From Paraburkholderia unamae (GTDB lineage Bacteria; Pseudomonadota; Gammaproteobacteria; Burkholderiales; Burkholderiaceae): 64,000 nt of DNA. The stretch lies in NCBI RefSeq assembly GCF_003268775.1, contig NZ_QLSU01000035.1, positions 35,874 to 99,873 on the forward strand, written 5' to 3'. Within the stretch, counting starts at the first letter, position 1. Each line of letters begins with the position of its first letter. Shown piece by piece: positions 16,230 through 24,608 of this stretch. A program made the translations under genes and the position numbers. The notes beneath the pieces were generated by a model. It did not search any database, was not told the DNA's origin, and saw only the letters and a program-made list of their open reading frames with translations.

Positions 16230-17009
16230 TCAGACTGCCGTCTGCTTCATGCGGCTCACCACGGGACGCAGTTGCGGCAGCACCTGTTCGGCGGCGCGCG
16301 TCACGTCATTGGGAAAGTCGATCTCGATCCACGGCGCGCCGGTCACGTCGGCCGTCTCGAACTCGTTGCCGCGTTCGAGCAGCAAGTCGCGCAGCGCCTC
16401 TTCGTGCGGCAGGTTCGCGCGGCCCGTATCGACGTAGCCCTCGACGATCTGCGCGAAGCGCTTCGCCGTCGCCTCGTTCAGACGGAAGAAGCCCACCGAC
16501 TCGCCGATCGTGTCGTATTGCAGGCCGACCGCGAGTTGCTTGCGCAGCTCGACCGGCACGCCTTCGCGCAGGCACAGCTTCACGGGCTCGTCGCCGGCTT
16601 CGAAGTCGCGGTCGATCAGGAGACGATTGGCCGGCGCCTCGCCTGCCACGAGCGGGGCGAACACGCGCTCGTCGTAAAGCACGTCGGCGTCCATGAGCAG
16701 CACGTCGCCGCCGCGCGTGAGCGCCTCGGCCGTGCGATGCACCGTGAGCACGCTGCCCAGATCGAAGCGCGGATTCATCACGACCTCGACCTTGTGCGGC
16801 CAGCCGATGCGCTTGAGTTCGGCCTCGACCAGCTCAGGCTGGAAACCGAGCGCGAGCACGACCTCCGTGACGCCCGCCTCATCCAGCAGTTGCAGATGGC
16901 GTTCGAGCAGCGTCACGCCCTCGAATTGCAGCAGACATTTCGGAAACTGTTCTCCAGCGCGTTGCTGAAGGCGCAGGCCAAGGCCTGCCGCGAGAATGAT
17001 GGCGCGCAT
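16230..17009 (-). CDS. NTP-dependent nucleotidyltransferase (sugar- or phosphocholine-type), last gene of lipid-headgroup operon
   Basis: A 259-residue cytoplasmic enzyme of the GT-A-like nucleotidyltransferase fold. The ATG at 17009 puts the NTP-binding LAAGLGLRL at residues 6-14; an upstream TTG is rejected. PKCLL at 23-27 and the metal-binding DAD at 107-109 (LLMDADVLYDERVF) follow. The IGESVGFFRL and PHEEAL elements resemble phosphocholine cytidylyltransferase (LicC-like) proteins. It would activate a head group as CDP- or NDP-ester, which a CDP-alcohol phosphatidyltransferase in the same operon could use. The gap to the preceding flippase-like gene is 28 bases. Confidence 0.85.
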   Translation of the reverse strand: MRAIILAAGLGLRLQQRAGEQFPKCLLQFEGVTLLERHLQLLDEAGVTEVVLALGFQPELVEAELKRIGWPHKVEVVMNPRFDLGSVLTVHRTAEALTRGGDVLLMDADVLYDERVFAPLVAGEAPANRLLIDRDFEAGDEPVKLCLREGVPVELRKQLAVGLQYDTIGESVGFFRLNEATAKRFAQIVEGYVDTGRANLPHEEALRDLLLERGNEFETADVTGAPWIEIDFPNDVTRAAEQVLPQLRPVVSRMKQTAV

Positions 17010-17037
17010 GCGCAAGCGTTCCTTGGGAGAAAAAAGG

Positions 17038-18048
17038 TCAATCGGCGACTTCGACAGCGGGCACGCTCACGGCGCGCCGGCGTTGCCAGCTACGTTCGCT
17101 GAAATGCAGATACAGCAGGCCCGGCAAGCCGAGCAGGATTTCGCGCGCGCGCTTGGCGAGCGAGAGCGCGAGCGCCGCCTCGGGCGGCAGGCCCACGAGC
17201 GGCGCGAGCAGCAGATAGCCGCCCTCCTGCACGCCCAGCGAGCCGGGAATGGCGAAGGCCGCACCACGAATGGCCTGGCCGATGCTCTCTAGCAGCAGCG
17301 CGTCGATCCAGTCCACGGGATGGCCGAGAAAGTGCAGCGCGAGCCACACTTCCGCGGTGCCCACGAGCCAGCCCGCGAGACTCAGCGCGAAGCTGGCCGC
17401 CGCGCGGCCGCGCTGGTCGTAGAGCGACTTGACGGCGGCGTCGACGGCGTCGGCGCGCGTGGCAAGCGAAGACCAGTCGTGCTTGCCGAACACCTTCGAA
17501 GCGAGGCGCATCGCACGGCCGAACAGGCCGCGGCGCTGCGCGACATAAAACAAGGCGATCAGGCCGCCCAGAACGAACGTCGCGATGATCGCCGCAACGC
17601 CGAGATCGCGCGGCGCGCCGTTCGCGGCATAGGCCGAGAACAGCACGATGCCGAACACGGCGAACACGATCTGCGCGACGGCCTGGAGCGTGGTGCTCAC
17701 GGTGATGGCCGCGGCCGCGTCGCGCATCGACATGCCGCGCTGCGCGAGCTGGCGCACCATCGCCACCGGGCCGCCGATCTGACCGGCCGGCAGCAGGCTG
17801 TTGACCGATTCGCCGGTCCAGCGCGCGAGCAGCGCGTCGCGCTGGTCGACCCGTGCGCCCTTGCCGAACAGCACGGCGATCGCGCCCGCGTCGAGCGCGA
17901 GCGGCACGACGTGGAACGCCGCGACGAGCGCAAGCCCCCAGCCGGCGGCCGCGAGCGCGCCCGTTACCGAGCCGAGGCCCTGCCACGCGAGCAGCGCGAT
18001 GAAAAGTGCCGTGCCTATCGACAGCAGCAGGATGGCGGCACGACTCAC
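17038..18048 (-). CDS. Flippase-like integral membrane protein (lysylphosphatidylglycerol synthase TM-domain family)
   Basis: A 336-residue membrane protein of the UPF0104/AglD-like family. It begins at GTG 18048, which overlaps the upstream oxygenase stop by four bases (GTGA). About eight hydrophobic segments are visible, with family landmarks GESVNSLLPAGQIGGP (about 89-104), SIGQAIRGAAFAIPGSLGVQEGGY (265-290) and a final region of helices. Homologous domains move or synthesise lipid-linked molecules. In this operon it could flip a modified phospholipid, but that is inference from neighbours. There is no catalytic synthetase domain, so it is not an aminoacyl-PG synthase itself. Confidence 0.86.
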   Translation of the reverse strand: MSRAAILLLSIGTALFIALLAWQGLGSVTGALAAAGWGLALVAAFHVVPLALDAGAIAVLFGKGARVDQRDALLARWTGESVNSLLPAGQIGGPVAMVRQLAQRGMSMRDAAAAITVSTTLQAVAQIVFAVFGIVLFSAYAANGAPRDLGVAAIIATFVLGGLIALFYVAQRRGLFGRAMRLASKVFGKHDWSSLATRADAVDAAVKSLYDQRGRAAASFALSLAGWLVGTAEVWLALHFLGHPVDWIDALLLESIGQAIRGAAFAIPGSLGVQEGGYLLLAPLVGLPPEAALALSLAKRAREILLGLPGLLYLHFSERSWQRRRAVSVPAVEVAD

Positions 18049-18854
18049 ACCTTGCCTCCGAACGCCTTGCGGAACACCTGACGGAAGCCGAAGTACGCAA
18101 TCGCGTCCTTCATGTTCGAGATGAAACGCCGCCACGGACGCATATTCGGGTTCGTCACATATTCGAGCGTGAGCGAGACGCGCACTTCGCCGTCGAGGCT
18201 CGGCGTCACGCGGTGGCGCAGCTTGTCGCCGTCGAACACGATGAGCGAGCCCGGCGGATATTGCACCGAGCCCGGCAGGTCCGCCTTGTTCGGGTCTTTC
18301 GTGTGCAGCTCGTAGTCGAGCTTGCACGAGGACTCGTCGATCACGCCGAGCAGCACCGTATAGCGGCGGCCGTCGTAGTACGACGTGTCGTAATGCCAGC
18401 CGATATGGTCGCCCGCGCGCGTGTAGTAATAGAGCGCGTAAGCGTGCGGGTCGTCTTCGGGCGAAAGCTGGAGCCGGTCGCCCGTGATCTTTTCGAGCCA
18501 CGCGATCAGTTGCGGCGAGCGGTACAGCTCGGCGATATACGGCGCGAGGCGGTCGATGGTGTGGCGGCTCACGCTGCCACCCGCCTTGTGGCCCGGCAGA
18601 TAATTGCGGTTGACCTCGGGCAGCAGCGCATTGGCCGCGTCGATCAACTGCTGCGTGGCGTCCGCGGGCAGGAATTCGGAGAGATACAGGAACGAGCCCT
18701 GGCTCTGGTACTCCTCGCGCAGGCGGCCCGAATTCAACGGGCGCAGCGCGCGGCCAACCGCGCCCTCCGGGTCCCCGGCCGCGGCCCTCGAAAGGCCGGC
18801 TGACGACGGGATGGGAGACGCTACAACCTGTTCTTCTTCTGCTTGCACACTCAT
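18045..18854 (-). CDS. 2-oxoglutarate/Fe(II)-dependent oxygenase
   Basis: A 269-residue non-heme iron oxygenase with a jelly-roll fold. The iron triad is His154-x-Asp156 (GWHYDTSYYDG) and distal His214 (KLRHRVTP), with Arg225 (EVRVSLTLEY) placed to bind 2-oxoglutarate. The HxD (not HxG) motif argues for hydroxylation rather than halogenation, although the overall layout is like HalD/BesD-related proteins. The start at 18854 overlaps the phosphatidyltransferase stop (ATGA), and its own stop overlaps the flippase start (GTGA). Such tight coupling suggests it modifies an intermediate or product of the same lipid pathway. The N-terminal 45 residues are disordered-looking. Confidence 0.86.
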   Translation of the reverse strand: MSVQAEEEQVVASPIPSSAGLSRAAAGDPEGAVGRALRPLNSGRLREEYQSQGSFLYLSEFLPADATQQLIDAANALLPEVNRNYLPGHKAGGSVSRHTIDRLAPYIAELYRSPQLIAWLEKITGDRLQLSPEDDPHAYALYYYTRAGDHIGWHYDTSYYDGRRYTVLLGVIDESSCKLDYELHTKDPNKADLPGSVQYPPGSLIVFDGDKLRHRVTPSLDGEVRVSLTLEYVTNPNMRPWRRFISNMKDAIAYFGFRQVFRKAFGGKV

Positions 18855-19552
18855 CGGCTGATCCACACCTGACTGGTTTCCTTGCCGGGACGCATGCGGC
18901 GCGTGACGCGCACATAGTCGAGCACCACCCAGACGGCGAACAACGGCGCCCCGATCGAAGCCGCGATGATGAACGGCGAGGCGACGCCCGTCAGCGTGAC
19001 AAGGGGTAGCAGATACAGCACGTCCTCGGTCTCGAAGCCGCCCGCGAACGCCTGCTGCGTACCGGCCTTGCCGGCCATTTCCTCGATGCGCATGCGCAGG
19101 AAGAAGATCACGGCGACTGCCACACCCGCAACGCCGCCGAGCACGGCCGGCGGCACGCGCCAGTCGGCGCCCGTTGCGGCGGCCACGACGCCGAGGCCGT
19201 AACCCATGCCGAAGAACAGCAGGACGGTCACGAGCGCGTCGGCTGCGAGATCGTAGAAATGCCCGATACGGCTGGTTTTGCCGCTGATGCGCGCCAGTTC
19301 GCCGTCGGTATGATCAACAAAATTCGACAAAACGATCAGAAATGCGCCAATATTGGCGTGCAGAAAGTCGCCGCGCGCCAGATAGAAGGCACCGGCGAGT
19401 CCGATCAGCAGTCGCAGTGTGGTCAGGTGATTCGGGGTAACAGGCGTGGGGACGAGCGGCGTCACGAGCCAGCGTGCGGCCCGCGCGTCCCAGGTGCGCG
19501 GAAGCGGCACCGCGCGCGGGGCCGCTTTCTCAGGTTTGTCTTTTCCAGTCAT
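18851..19552 (-). CDS. CDP-alcohol phosphatidyltransferase family protein, first gene of lipid operon
   Basis: A 233-residue inner-membrane enzyme. The full CDP-alcohol phosphotransferase motif D-x2-DG-x2-AR-x8-G-x3-D-x3-D is present: Asp80, Asp83-Gly84, Ala87-Arg88, Gly97, Asp101, Asp105. About six membrane helices follow. The family transfers a phosphoalcohol from a CDP-linked donor to an alcohol acceptor, making phospholipids. I use the ATG at 19552 (MTGKDKPEKAAP) with GCGAGG just upstream; in-frame non-ATG starts further 5' give an unlikely extension. It overlaps the oxygenase gene by ATGA and leads a four-gene transcript to 16230. Confidence 0.88.
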   Translation of the reverse strand: MTGKDKPEKAAPRAVPLPRTWDARAARWLVTPLVPTPVTPNHLTTLRLLIGLAGAFYLARGDFLHANIGAFLIVLSNFVDHTDGELARISGKTSRIGHFYDLAADALVTVLLFFGMGYGLGVVAAATGADWRVPPAVLGGVAGVAVAVIFFLRMRIEEMAGKAGTQQAFAGGFETEDVLYLLPLVTLTGVASPFIIAASIGAPLFAVWVVLDYVRVTRRMRPGKETSQVWISR

Positions 19553-19772
19553 AACCTCGCAATATATACGGCTTCCAGAAAACTTGCAGGTTTTCCGACG
19601 TTCAAGCCCCAATCACCTTACGCAATGTAATATTTGTGCCGAACCCCATTCCGCAGCGCCGCAAGCGAAATCGCCAGAACCCGCGTAGAGTGCATGCCTT
19701 CGCAGCGGACCGGGCATTGTGCGCTCGCCGCATTCCGGCATCCGCGCACGCACTTTTCGCGCCTTATTTGCA

Positions 19773-20207
19773 ATGAAACGTTTCCCCGTCGCCGTCTTTT
19801 TCGCCACTGCTATCGCGTGCTTCGCGAACAACGCCCGCGCCGTCGTCATCGACGACTCCCTGACCTGCAAGGAGTCCGCGCACGACTTCATCTCGGCGCT
19901 CATCGACCAGAAACTGATCCAGCCGAAACCCATGCGGGTGGAAAGCAATTCGATCAACGCGTTCTGGCCCGCGCAGGGCCAGCATATGACGGCGTACGGC
20001 TTCAGCGTGTTCGCCGTGGTCGGCTTTCAGAAGGACGATCCGCTCTTTCGCACCGGCGACGGCAAGCCCATCGCGCCTTCGGCCTACGGCGCCGTCGTGG
20101 TCGCCACTCAGGCCAAGGTTCAGGCGGCGCTCACGGCGGCGGGCAACAACGCCATCGTCCACCACGCCGGCCCGCTGCTCACCGCGATTTTCTGCCAGCA
20201 GGACTGA
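19773..20207 (+). CDS. Secreted/periplasmic hypothetical protein
   Basis: A 144-residue protein with a clear Sec signal peptide (MKRFPVAVFFATAIACFANN, cleavage after ARA near residue 23). The mature part has two cysteines (LTCKES near the start and IFCQQD at the very end) that could form a disulfide, and a central beta-rich section (AYGFSVFAVVGFQKDD). I recognise no family. It is divergent from the lipid operon, with about 220 bases between. Usage of G/C at third positions matches neighbours, so it looks real. Confidence 0.7.
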   Translation: MKRFPVAVFFATAIACFANNARAVVIDDSLTCKESAHDFISALIDQKLIQPKPMRVESNSINAFWPAQGQHMTAYGFSVFAVVGFQKDDPLFRTGDGKPIAPSAYGAVVVATQAKVQAALTAAGNNAIVHHAGPLLTAIFCQQD

Positions 20208-20279
20208 GCGCCCGGCGGCGCGCGCCGATCCGGTTTCGGGGCGCCGCCGTTTGACTCTTCTCGTTGACGCTATTCGTCG

Positions 20280-20807
20280 TTATTCGATGCGCCCGAAGCC
20301 GCCCTCGGCCCAGGCTTCGGCGCGCGCCTTCGTGAGCTTGAAGTTCGGCGCGACGCGCGCCTCGGCCAGTTTCTCGCCGAACACGTCGAATGCGCCGAGC
20401 AGTGCATAAGGTTCGTACTCGTCGGGGACGATGTCGAGCGTCACGTCCACGTCGCCCTCCCCGGTCTGCACGCTCACGCGCTTGTGCAGCAGCGCGCGCA
20501 GTTGCTGCTCGTGCCGGCGCAGCACCTCCGAGGCGGTCTTGACGAGCGTATTGAATGCGCCCGTGTCGAGCGGCTTGGGATTCTTCTTGTCGCGGCCCAT
20601 GGTCCAGGGGCCCACGAGCGCGGGCTCCGGCTCGCCGTCCTTGATCATTTCGACGGCCCAGCCGTCGTCGTCCTCGTTCTTGATCACGCGCGCCGTCCAG
20701 CCGTCCTTGCGCCACAGGCGCGGCTCCTGGATCACCTCGGCTTCGGCTTCGGCGGCGGGGTCATCGGCAGGGAAATCGGGATCGACAGCGGGCGAGGAAT
20801 CGGTCAT
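20280..20807 (-). CDS. Conserved-type hypothetical protein, 175 residues
   Basis: A soluble, acidic protein. The first 30 residues are Asp/Glu/Ala/Pro-rich (DFPADDPAAEAEAEV); a compact region follows (WTARVIKNEDDDGWAVEMIKDGEPEP), then helical segments (LVKTASEVLRRHEQQLRALLHKRVSV) and a C-terminal half ending AWAEGGFGRIE. No catalytic motif is visible. The protein pattern is one I associate with uncharacterised Burkholderiaceae proteins, but I cannot assign a function. It converges on the secreted protein at 19773, with 72 bases between stops. Confidence 0.75.
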   Translation of the reverse strand: MTDSSPAVDPDFPADDPAAEAEAEVIQEPRLWRKDGWTARVIKNEDDDGWAVEMIKDGEPEPALVGPWTMGRDKKNPKPLDTGAFNTLVKTASEVLRRHEQQLRALLHKRVSVQTGEGDVDVTLDIVPDEYEPYALLGAFDVFGEKLAEARVAPNFKLTKARAEAWAEGGFGRIE

Positions 20808-21498
20808 GGCGGGTTTTTCATCGGGTTCTGCGAGGCCTGCCCGTTGCCGGGCAAGGGCAAGATTTTACCCCCATCGCGCCGCGCACCGGACATTGCGCCC
20901 GCACGCGCCCTCGATGCCGATTATCGCGCCGTGGAATTTTCATTCCGGCGCAATACCCGACTCATATTCGCATCACGGTTTAATCATTGCGAATTTTGCA
21001 ATTCACCATTCCGCAAGATGCGATTAATTGAAGCGATTTTCTCGGGAGCAAAAAAAACGCGGCCCGAGAGCCGCGTAAAAACAGATGAAAAAAGACCACC
21101 CTTGGTCGAGGGCTGCGCAAATTGTAGCGCCACACCGCATCGGTGTTCAGCGCTTAATCTGGAACAGTACCTTCCAGAAAATTACCAGAATCGAACTTGA
21201 AAACGACGCGAAACCGCGCTATGGCCCGCCCCGTGCGGCTTTGTCGCACCGTCGCAAGCGTACAACGGATTTTTAAGAACGCACATTTTGTCGCAGCCGT
21301 TAATCACAAGAAAAATCCCTTTATATGCAGCACGTTACGAGAATTAGTGCTGATACTGAAATGAGATATAGACATTGTTGCGGCAATTAACGCGAAGAGT
21401 CGAATTTACAGGCTTAGACTGCGTAGCGAATCACCCGAACACGAAACCGATTTTCCGAATTCGGCCGTGAAATACCCAGGTACTGACCGGAGAAAAGC
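20808..21498. other. Long intergenic region upstream of porin
   Basis: Nearly 700 bases with no supported gene. It includes an orphan minus-strand hairpin terminator (21041-21075) and an AT-rich stretch from 21270 to 21420 that should hold the porin promoter. The long leader would suit post-transcriptional control of an outer-membrane protein. Confidence 0.5.
21041..21075 (-). terminator. Orphan intrinsic terminator on minus strand
   Basis: CGCGGC / GCCGCG (21058-21063, 21070-21075) with a 6-base loop. On the minus strand it is followed by eight Ts (21050-21057). An alternative stem CTCGGG (21041-21046) / CCCGAG (21063-21068) overlaps it. No minus-strand gene lies immediately upstream, so it may end a small RNA. 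Confidence 0.5.
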
Positions 21499-22665
21499 AT
21501 GAAAAAAACCCTCATTCTTGCAGGTGTCCTAAGTGCATTTGCAATGAGCGCCCATGCGCAAAGCACCGTCACACTGTATGGCTCGCTCGACGCCGGCATC
21601 GTCTACGCCAATAACGCAGGCGGCCACAGCCTGTGGGCGCAGGGCAGCGGCGCCCTGTCGAACAACTACTTCGGCCTGCGCGGCGCCGAAGACTTGGGCG
21701 GCGGCCTGAAAGCGATCTTCACTCTGGAAAGCGGTTTCAACATCAATAACGGCGGCTACAAGAACGGCGACAACGGCTTCAACCGCCAGGCCTACGTCGG
21801 CCTGAAGAGCGACCAGTACGGCACGCTCACGCTCGGCCGGCAATACGACTCCATGGTCGATTATCTCTCGCCGCTCGCGGAGGCCGGCGCGGGCTTCGGC
21901 AACAATCTCGCGGGCCACCCGTTCGATAACGACAACCTCGCCCAGAGCTACTCGATCAAGAACTCTGTGAAGTACGCGAGCGCGAACTACGCGGGCTTCC
22001 AGTTCGGCGGCCTGTACGGCTTCAGCAACGACGCCAACGGCTTCGCGAACGGCCGCGCATGGAGCGTGGGCGCGTCCTACGCCACCGGCCCGCTGAACTT
22101 CGCCGCCGCCTATACGCAGTTGAACAATTCCGGCGGCCTTGGCGCGGCCAACAGCGCCGCTTCGGCCGACGAGAACATCTCGGCACGGATGCAGCGCTCG
22201 TTCGGCGCGGGCGTGAACTACACCTATGGCCCGGCGCAGGTGGGCTTCGTGTGGACGCACTCGCAAATCGACGGCATGCAGAGCCTGTCGAGCGGCGGCA
22301 GTGTTCCACTGCCCGGCCTTTCGGGACTCAACCTGCATCTGGACAACTATGAGATCAACGGCGCCTACCATCTGACGCCGGCACTCGCATTCGTCGGCTC
22401 CTACACGTTCACCGACGGCACCGTCACGGGCACCGGCAACGGCAACAACAGCCCGAAGTGGCACACCGTGGTGCTCGGCACCGACTACTCGTTCAGCAAG
22501 CGCACCGACGTCTATCTCGCCGGCGTCTATCAGCACGCTTCGGGCAACCTCGGCTACAACGCCGACGGTTCGGGCATCTCGAACGTCGCGGCGATCAACA
22601 CGCTCTCGCCCTCCTCGACGAACAACCAGGTCGCCGCAACGATCGGTCTGCGTCACCGCTTCTGA
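21499..22665 (+). CDS. Outer-membrane porin (gram-negative porin, OmpC-like Burkholderia type)
   Basis: A 388-residue trimeric beta-barrel porin precursor. A signal peptide (MKKTLILAGVLSAFAMSAHA) is followed by QSTVTLYGSLDAGIVY, the usual first strand. The family signatures NNYFGLRGAEDLGGGLKAIF and FNRQAYVGLKSDQYGTLTLGRQ are present, and the protein ends in the outer-membrane insertion motif RHRF with terminal Phe. GGAGAAAAGC precedes the ATG. It passes small hydrophilic solutes through the outer membrane. A long leader lies upstream and an exceptional hairpin (22743-22801) lies downstream. Confidence 0.95.
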   Translation: MKKTLILAGVLSAFAMSAHAQSTVTLYGSLDAGIVYANNAGGHSLWAQGSGALSNNYFGLRGAEDLGGGLKAIFTLESGFNINNGGYKNGDNGFNRQAYVGLKSDQYGTLTLGRQYDSMVDYLSPLAEAGAGFGNNLAGHPFDNDNLAQSYSIKNSVKYASANYAGFQFGGLYGFSNDANGFANGRAWSVGASYATGPLNFAAAYTQLNNSGGLGAANSAASADENISARMQRSFGAGVNYTYGPAQVGFVWTHSQIDGMQSLSSGGSVPLPGLSGLNLHLDNYEINGAYHLTPALAFVGSYTFTDGTVTGTGNGNNSPKWHTVVLGTDYSFSKRTDVYLAGVYQHASGNLGYNADGSGISNVAAINTLSPSSTNNQVAATIGLRHRF

Positions 22666-22742
22666 TCGATCTGCCTGGCAGGCGCGCGGCGCGATCCGCC
22701 GCGCGGCCTTTATCTTTCCTTTGCCTTTCCTTTACGAACTTG

Positions 22743-22801
22743 CGAGAACAGGAAAAAACGCACACGTGCCACGAGCGCGTGTGCGTTTTTTCCTGTTCTC
22801 G
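22743..22801. terminator. Perfect 24-bp inverted repeat / bidirectional terminator after porin
   Basis: Arms 22743-22766 and 22778-22801 are exact reverse complements over 24 bases, with an 11-base loop. The core CGCACACG/CGTGTGCG is flanked by A6 on the left and T6 on the right, giving an intrinsic terminator in both directions, extended by AACAGG/CCTGTT. It lies 78 bases after the porin stop. Confidence 0.8.
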
Positions 22802-22956
22802 TAACGGCAACATTCAATGCGGCGCGCGAGGCGGACAACGTAGCGTGCAGCGGGTACTCGCTGTTGCATCTTTTTACGTCTGCGAGGGGCTCGATTGAGA
22901 TCGGCGTGCGTATACTCATTGGCACATTCCGCTGCATCGCTCATGTCACGCCGCCT

Positions 22957-23313
22957 ATGAAAACGCTCACGCAACGTCTCCTCGCCGCCACTGCGCTCGC
23001 ACTCGTCGCCGCTTGCGGATCGACGCCGCCTTCCAGCTCCGCCGACAATGGCGAGCCGATGATCTACGCGTCGTCAGCACGTTCGACGTCCTCGGTCGCG
23101 AACTGTCTCGAAGACCGCCTGCCGCACGTGCACACCTCGCGCGACGGCAACGCAACGGAGCTAAGCGTGGGCTCGCGTTCGGACGCGTCCTACCTCGTCA
23201 CGCTCACGCCGAATGGCCACGGCTCCGTGATACGCGTGACGCATGGCGCTTCGGCATCGAACGATCCGCCTGAAGAAGAGTTGCGCTTCGACGTCGCGCG
23301 CTGCACGACCTGA
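22957..23313 (+). CDS. Small lipoprotein, hypothetical
   Basis: A 118-residue protein with a lipoprotein signal peptide: basic start MKTLTQRLLAATALALVAAC, with lipobox VAAC placing the lipidated cysteine at residue 20. The mature part is Ser/Thr-rich at first, then carries a small beta-like domain (ATELSVGSRSDASYLVTLTP) and two further cysteines (VANCLED, VARCTT) that may pair. I prefer the ATG at 22957 because the upstream extension to 22864 would bury the signal peptide. No family is recognised. It sits alone between the porin hairpin and a membrane hydrolase-like gene. Confidence 0.75.
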   Translation: MKTLTQRLLAATALALVAACGSTPPSSSADNGEPMIYASSARSTSSVANCLEDRLPHVHTSRDGNATELSVGSRSDASYLVTLTPNGHGSVIRVTHGASASNDPPEEELRFDVARCTT

Positions 23314-23447
23314 GACGCCGACCTCATGACGGGCGGCAGCGCGTTCGAGGCTGCGCGCGCCGCACGACAAACCGTGCGCCGCCCCCTGTCATAAAGGCGA
23401 CACATCTGCGAAGATTGCGCCCCTTCGACTTCGCATCACTCCGCTTC

Positions 23448-23954
23448 ATGGCATCAGGCACCGCACATCACGCCACCGGTTGGGCCGCCGGCGTCATCGC
23501 CGCCGCAATCGTCACGCATCAGGGCGCGGACAGCCCATGGCACCTCTACGCCGCGCTGGCCTTCGTGGCCGGCGTCGCGGGCGGATCGGCGCCCGACTGG
23601 CTCGAAGTCGCATGGTGGCGCAAGAAGCGGCGCCTCTGGGTCACGCATCGAACCATCACGCACTGGGGCATAGGCTGGATTGCATTGCTCGTGTGGTCTT
23701 ATCACAAGCTCGGGCATCTGGCGATTGCCGCGCCGGCGTTCGGCTTCGCATGCGGCGGTGTGATTCACCTGCTAGCCGACTGGCCCAACCCGCTTGGCGT
23801 ACCGTGGATCCTGCAACGACATTCGCTGAACTGGTGGCGCAGTGGCCGATGCGATCTGGTTGTCGTCGCCGCGTCCTGGGTGGCGGCCTGGTTTTTCGCC
23901 GTGCACGGCGTGCCGCGTGAGTGGTCGCTCGGACCGCTGAGTCGATTTGTTTAG
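23448..23954 (+). CDS. Membrane-bound metal-dependent hydrolase-like protein (YdjM/DUF457 type)
   Basis: A 168-residue membrane protein with four hydrophobic segments. The conserved polar residues of the YdjM/DUF457 family are visible: HHATG near the start, GGSAPDWLE, THRTITHWGIGW and a late HLLADWPNPLGVPW. These His/Asp residues are predicted to bind metal, but no activity is established for most members. In E. coli ydjM is SOS-induced; I see no LexA box here. The ATG at 23448 is preferred over an upstream TTG at 23415, although no strong ribosome site is present. Confidence 0.75.
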   Translation: MASGTAHHATGWAAGVIAAAIVTHQGADSPWHLYAALAFVAGVAGGSAPDWLEVAWWRKKRRLWVTHRTITHWGIGWIALLVWSYHKLGHLAIAAPAFGFACGGVIHLLADWPNPLGVPWILQRHSLNWWRSGRCDLVVVAASWVAAWFFAVHGVPREWSLGPLSRFV

Positions 23955-24083
23955 TTCGTCAGGTATCCCAGGTAATCGATACCGCAACGACTAGGTTGCG
24001 GCGATCTCCGTTGATCAGCGCGGCTCGCGCTCATCACGAAAGCCGCGGGGTTCAGGCGAGCGCCAACGACGCTCGCCGACACC

Positions 24084-24608
24084 TCACCAACGGGCGTTGC
24101 CGTTCGCGTTGCCGTTTCCGTTGCCCTGCCAGTTCGATCTTCCGTTCGAACCGCCGCCTTCCTGGTGGCCTCCTCCGCCCTGCCGGCCCTGCTGCCCCGG
24201 TCCGCCGCCCGCACCCGGATTGGCGCCTGGATTTGTGCCTTGATTGGCACCCGGATAGCCGCCGCGCCCGTTCGGATCGCGCCCGCCGTTCGCGGCCGTC
24301 GTCTGGCCAGGTTGCGGGCGGCGGCCGTCGTAGCCTCGCTGCTGTGCGGCGCGCGCGTCGTCGCGCGAGCCGTGCCAGTCGCCGCGCGGGGGGCCGTCGT
24401 GATAGCCGTGATAATCGCGGCCGTCGCGCTGGCTGCCCACCGCGATATCGACCTGGCCATAGCCATACCCCGGCGCATAGCCGTATGCGGGCGCCGCGCC
24501 ATAAACCGGCGCCGTCGCGTAACCCTGGTCGGCGTAGCCATAACCCGGCCCAACGACACACCCCGCCAGCGAGCCCAGCGCGCCCACCGCCAACAACCGT
24601 TTAAACAT
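24084..24608 (-). CDS. Gly/Asn/Gln-rich repetitive lipoprotein
   Basis: A 174-residue predicted lipoprotein: MFKRLLAVGALGSLAGC gives a lipobox with the lipidated Cys17. The mature part starts with Tyr/Gly repeats (GYGYADQGYA, YGYAPGYGYG), passes through an Asp/Arg/His section and ends in low-complexity repeats of NPGAN and NGNANGN. Such sequences are disordered and seen in envelope or stress-related lipoproteins of Burkholderia; no enzyme motif exists. The upstream extension beyond 24608 is excluded by the signal peptide. It converges on the preceding membrane gene. Confidence 0.7.
   Translation of the reverse strand: MFKRLLAVGALGSLAGCVVGPGYGYADQGYATAPVYGAAPAYGYAPGYGYGQVDIAVGSQRDGRDYHGYHDGPPRGDWHGSRDDARAAQQRGYDGRRPQPGQTTAANGGRDPNGRGGYPGANQGTNPGANPGAGGGPGQQGRQGGGGHQEGGGSNGRSNWQGNGNGNANGNARW

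Noticed and set aside
18045..18854. Halogenase assignment for the 2OG oxygenase
   Set aside because: Halogenases of this fold replace the Asp of HxD by Gly or Ala; here His154-Tyr-Asp156 is complete, so hydroxylation is more likely.
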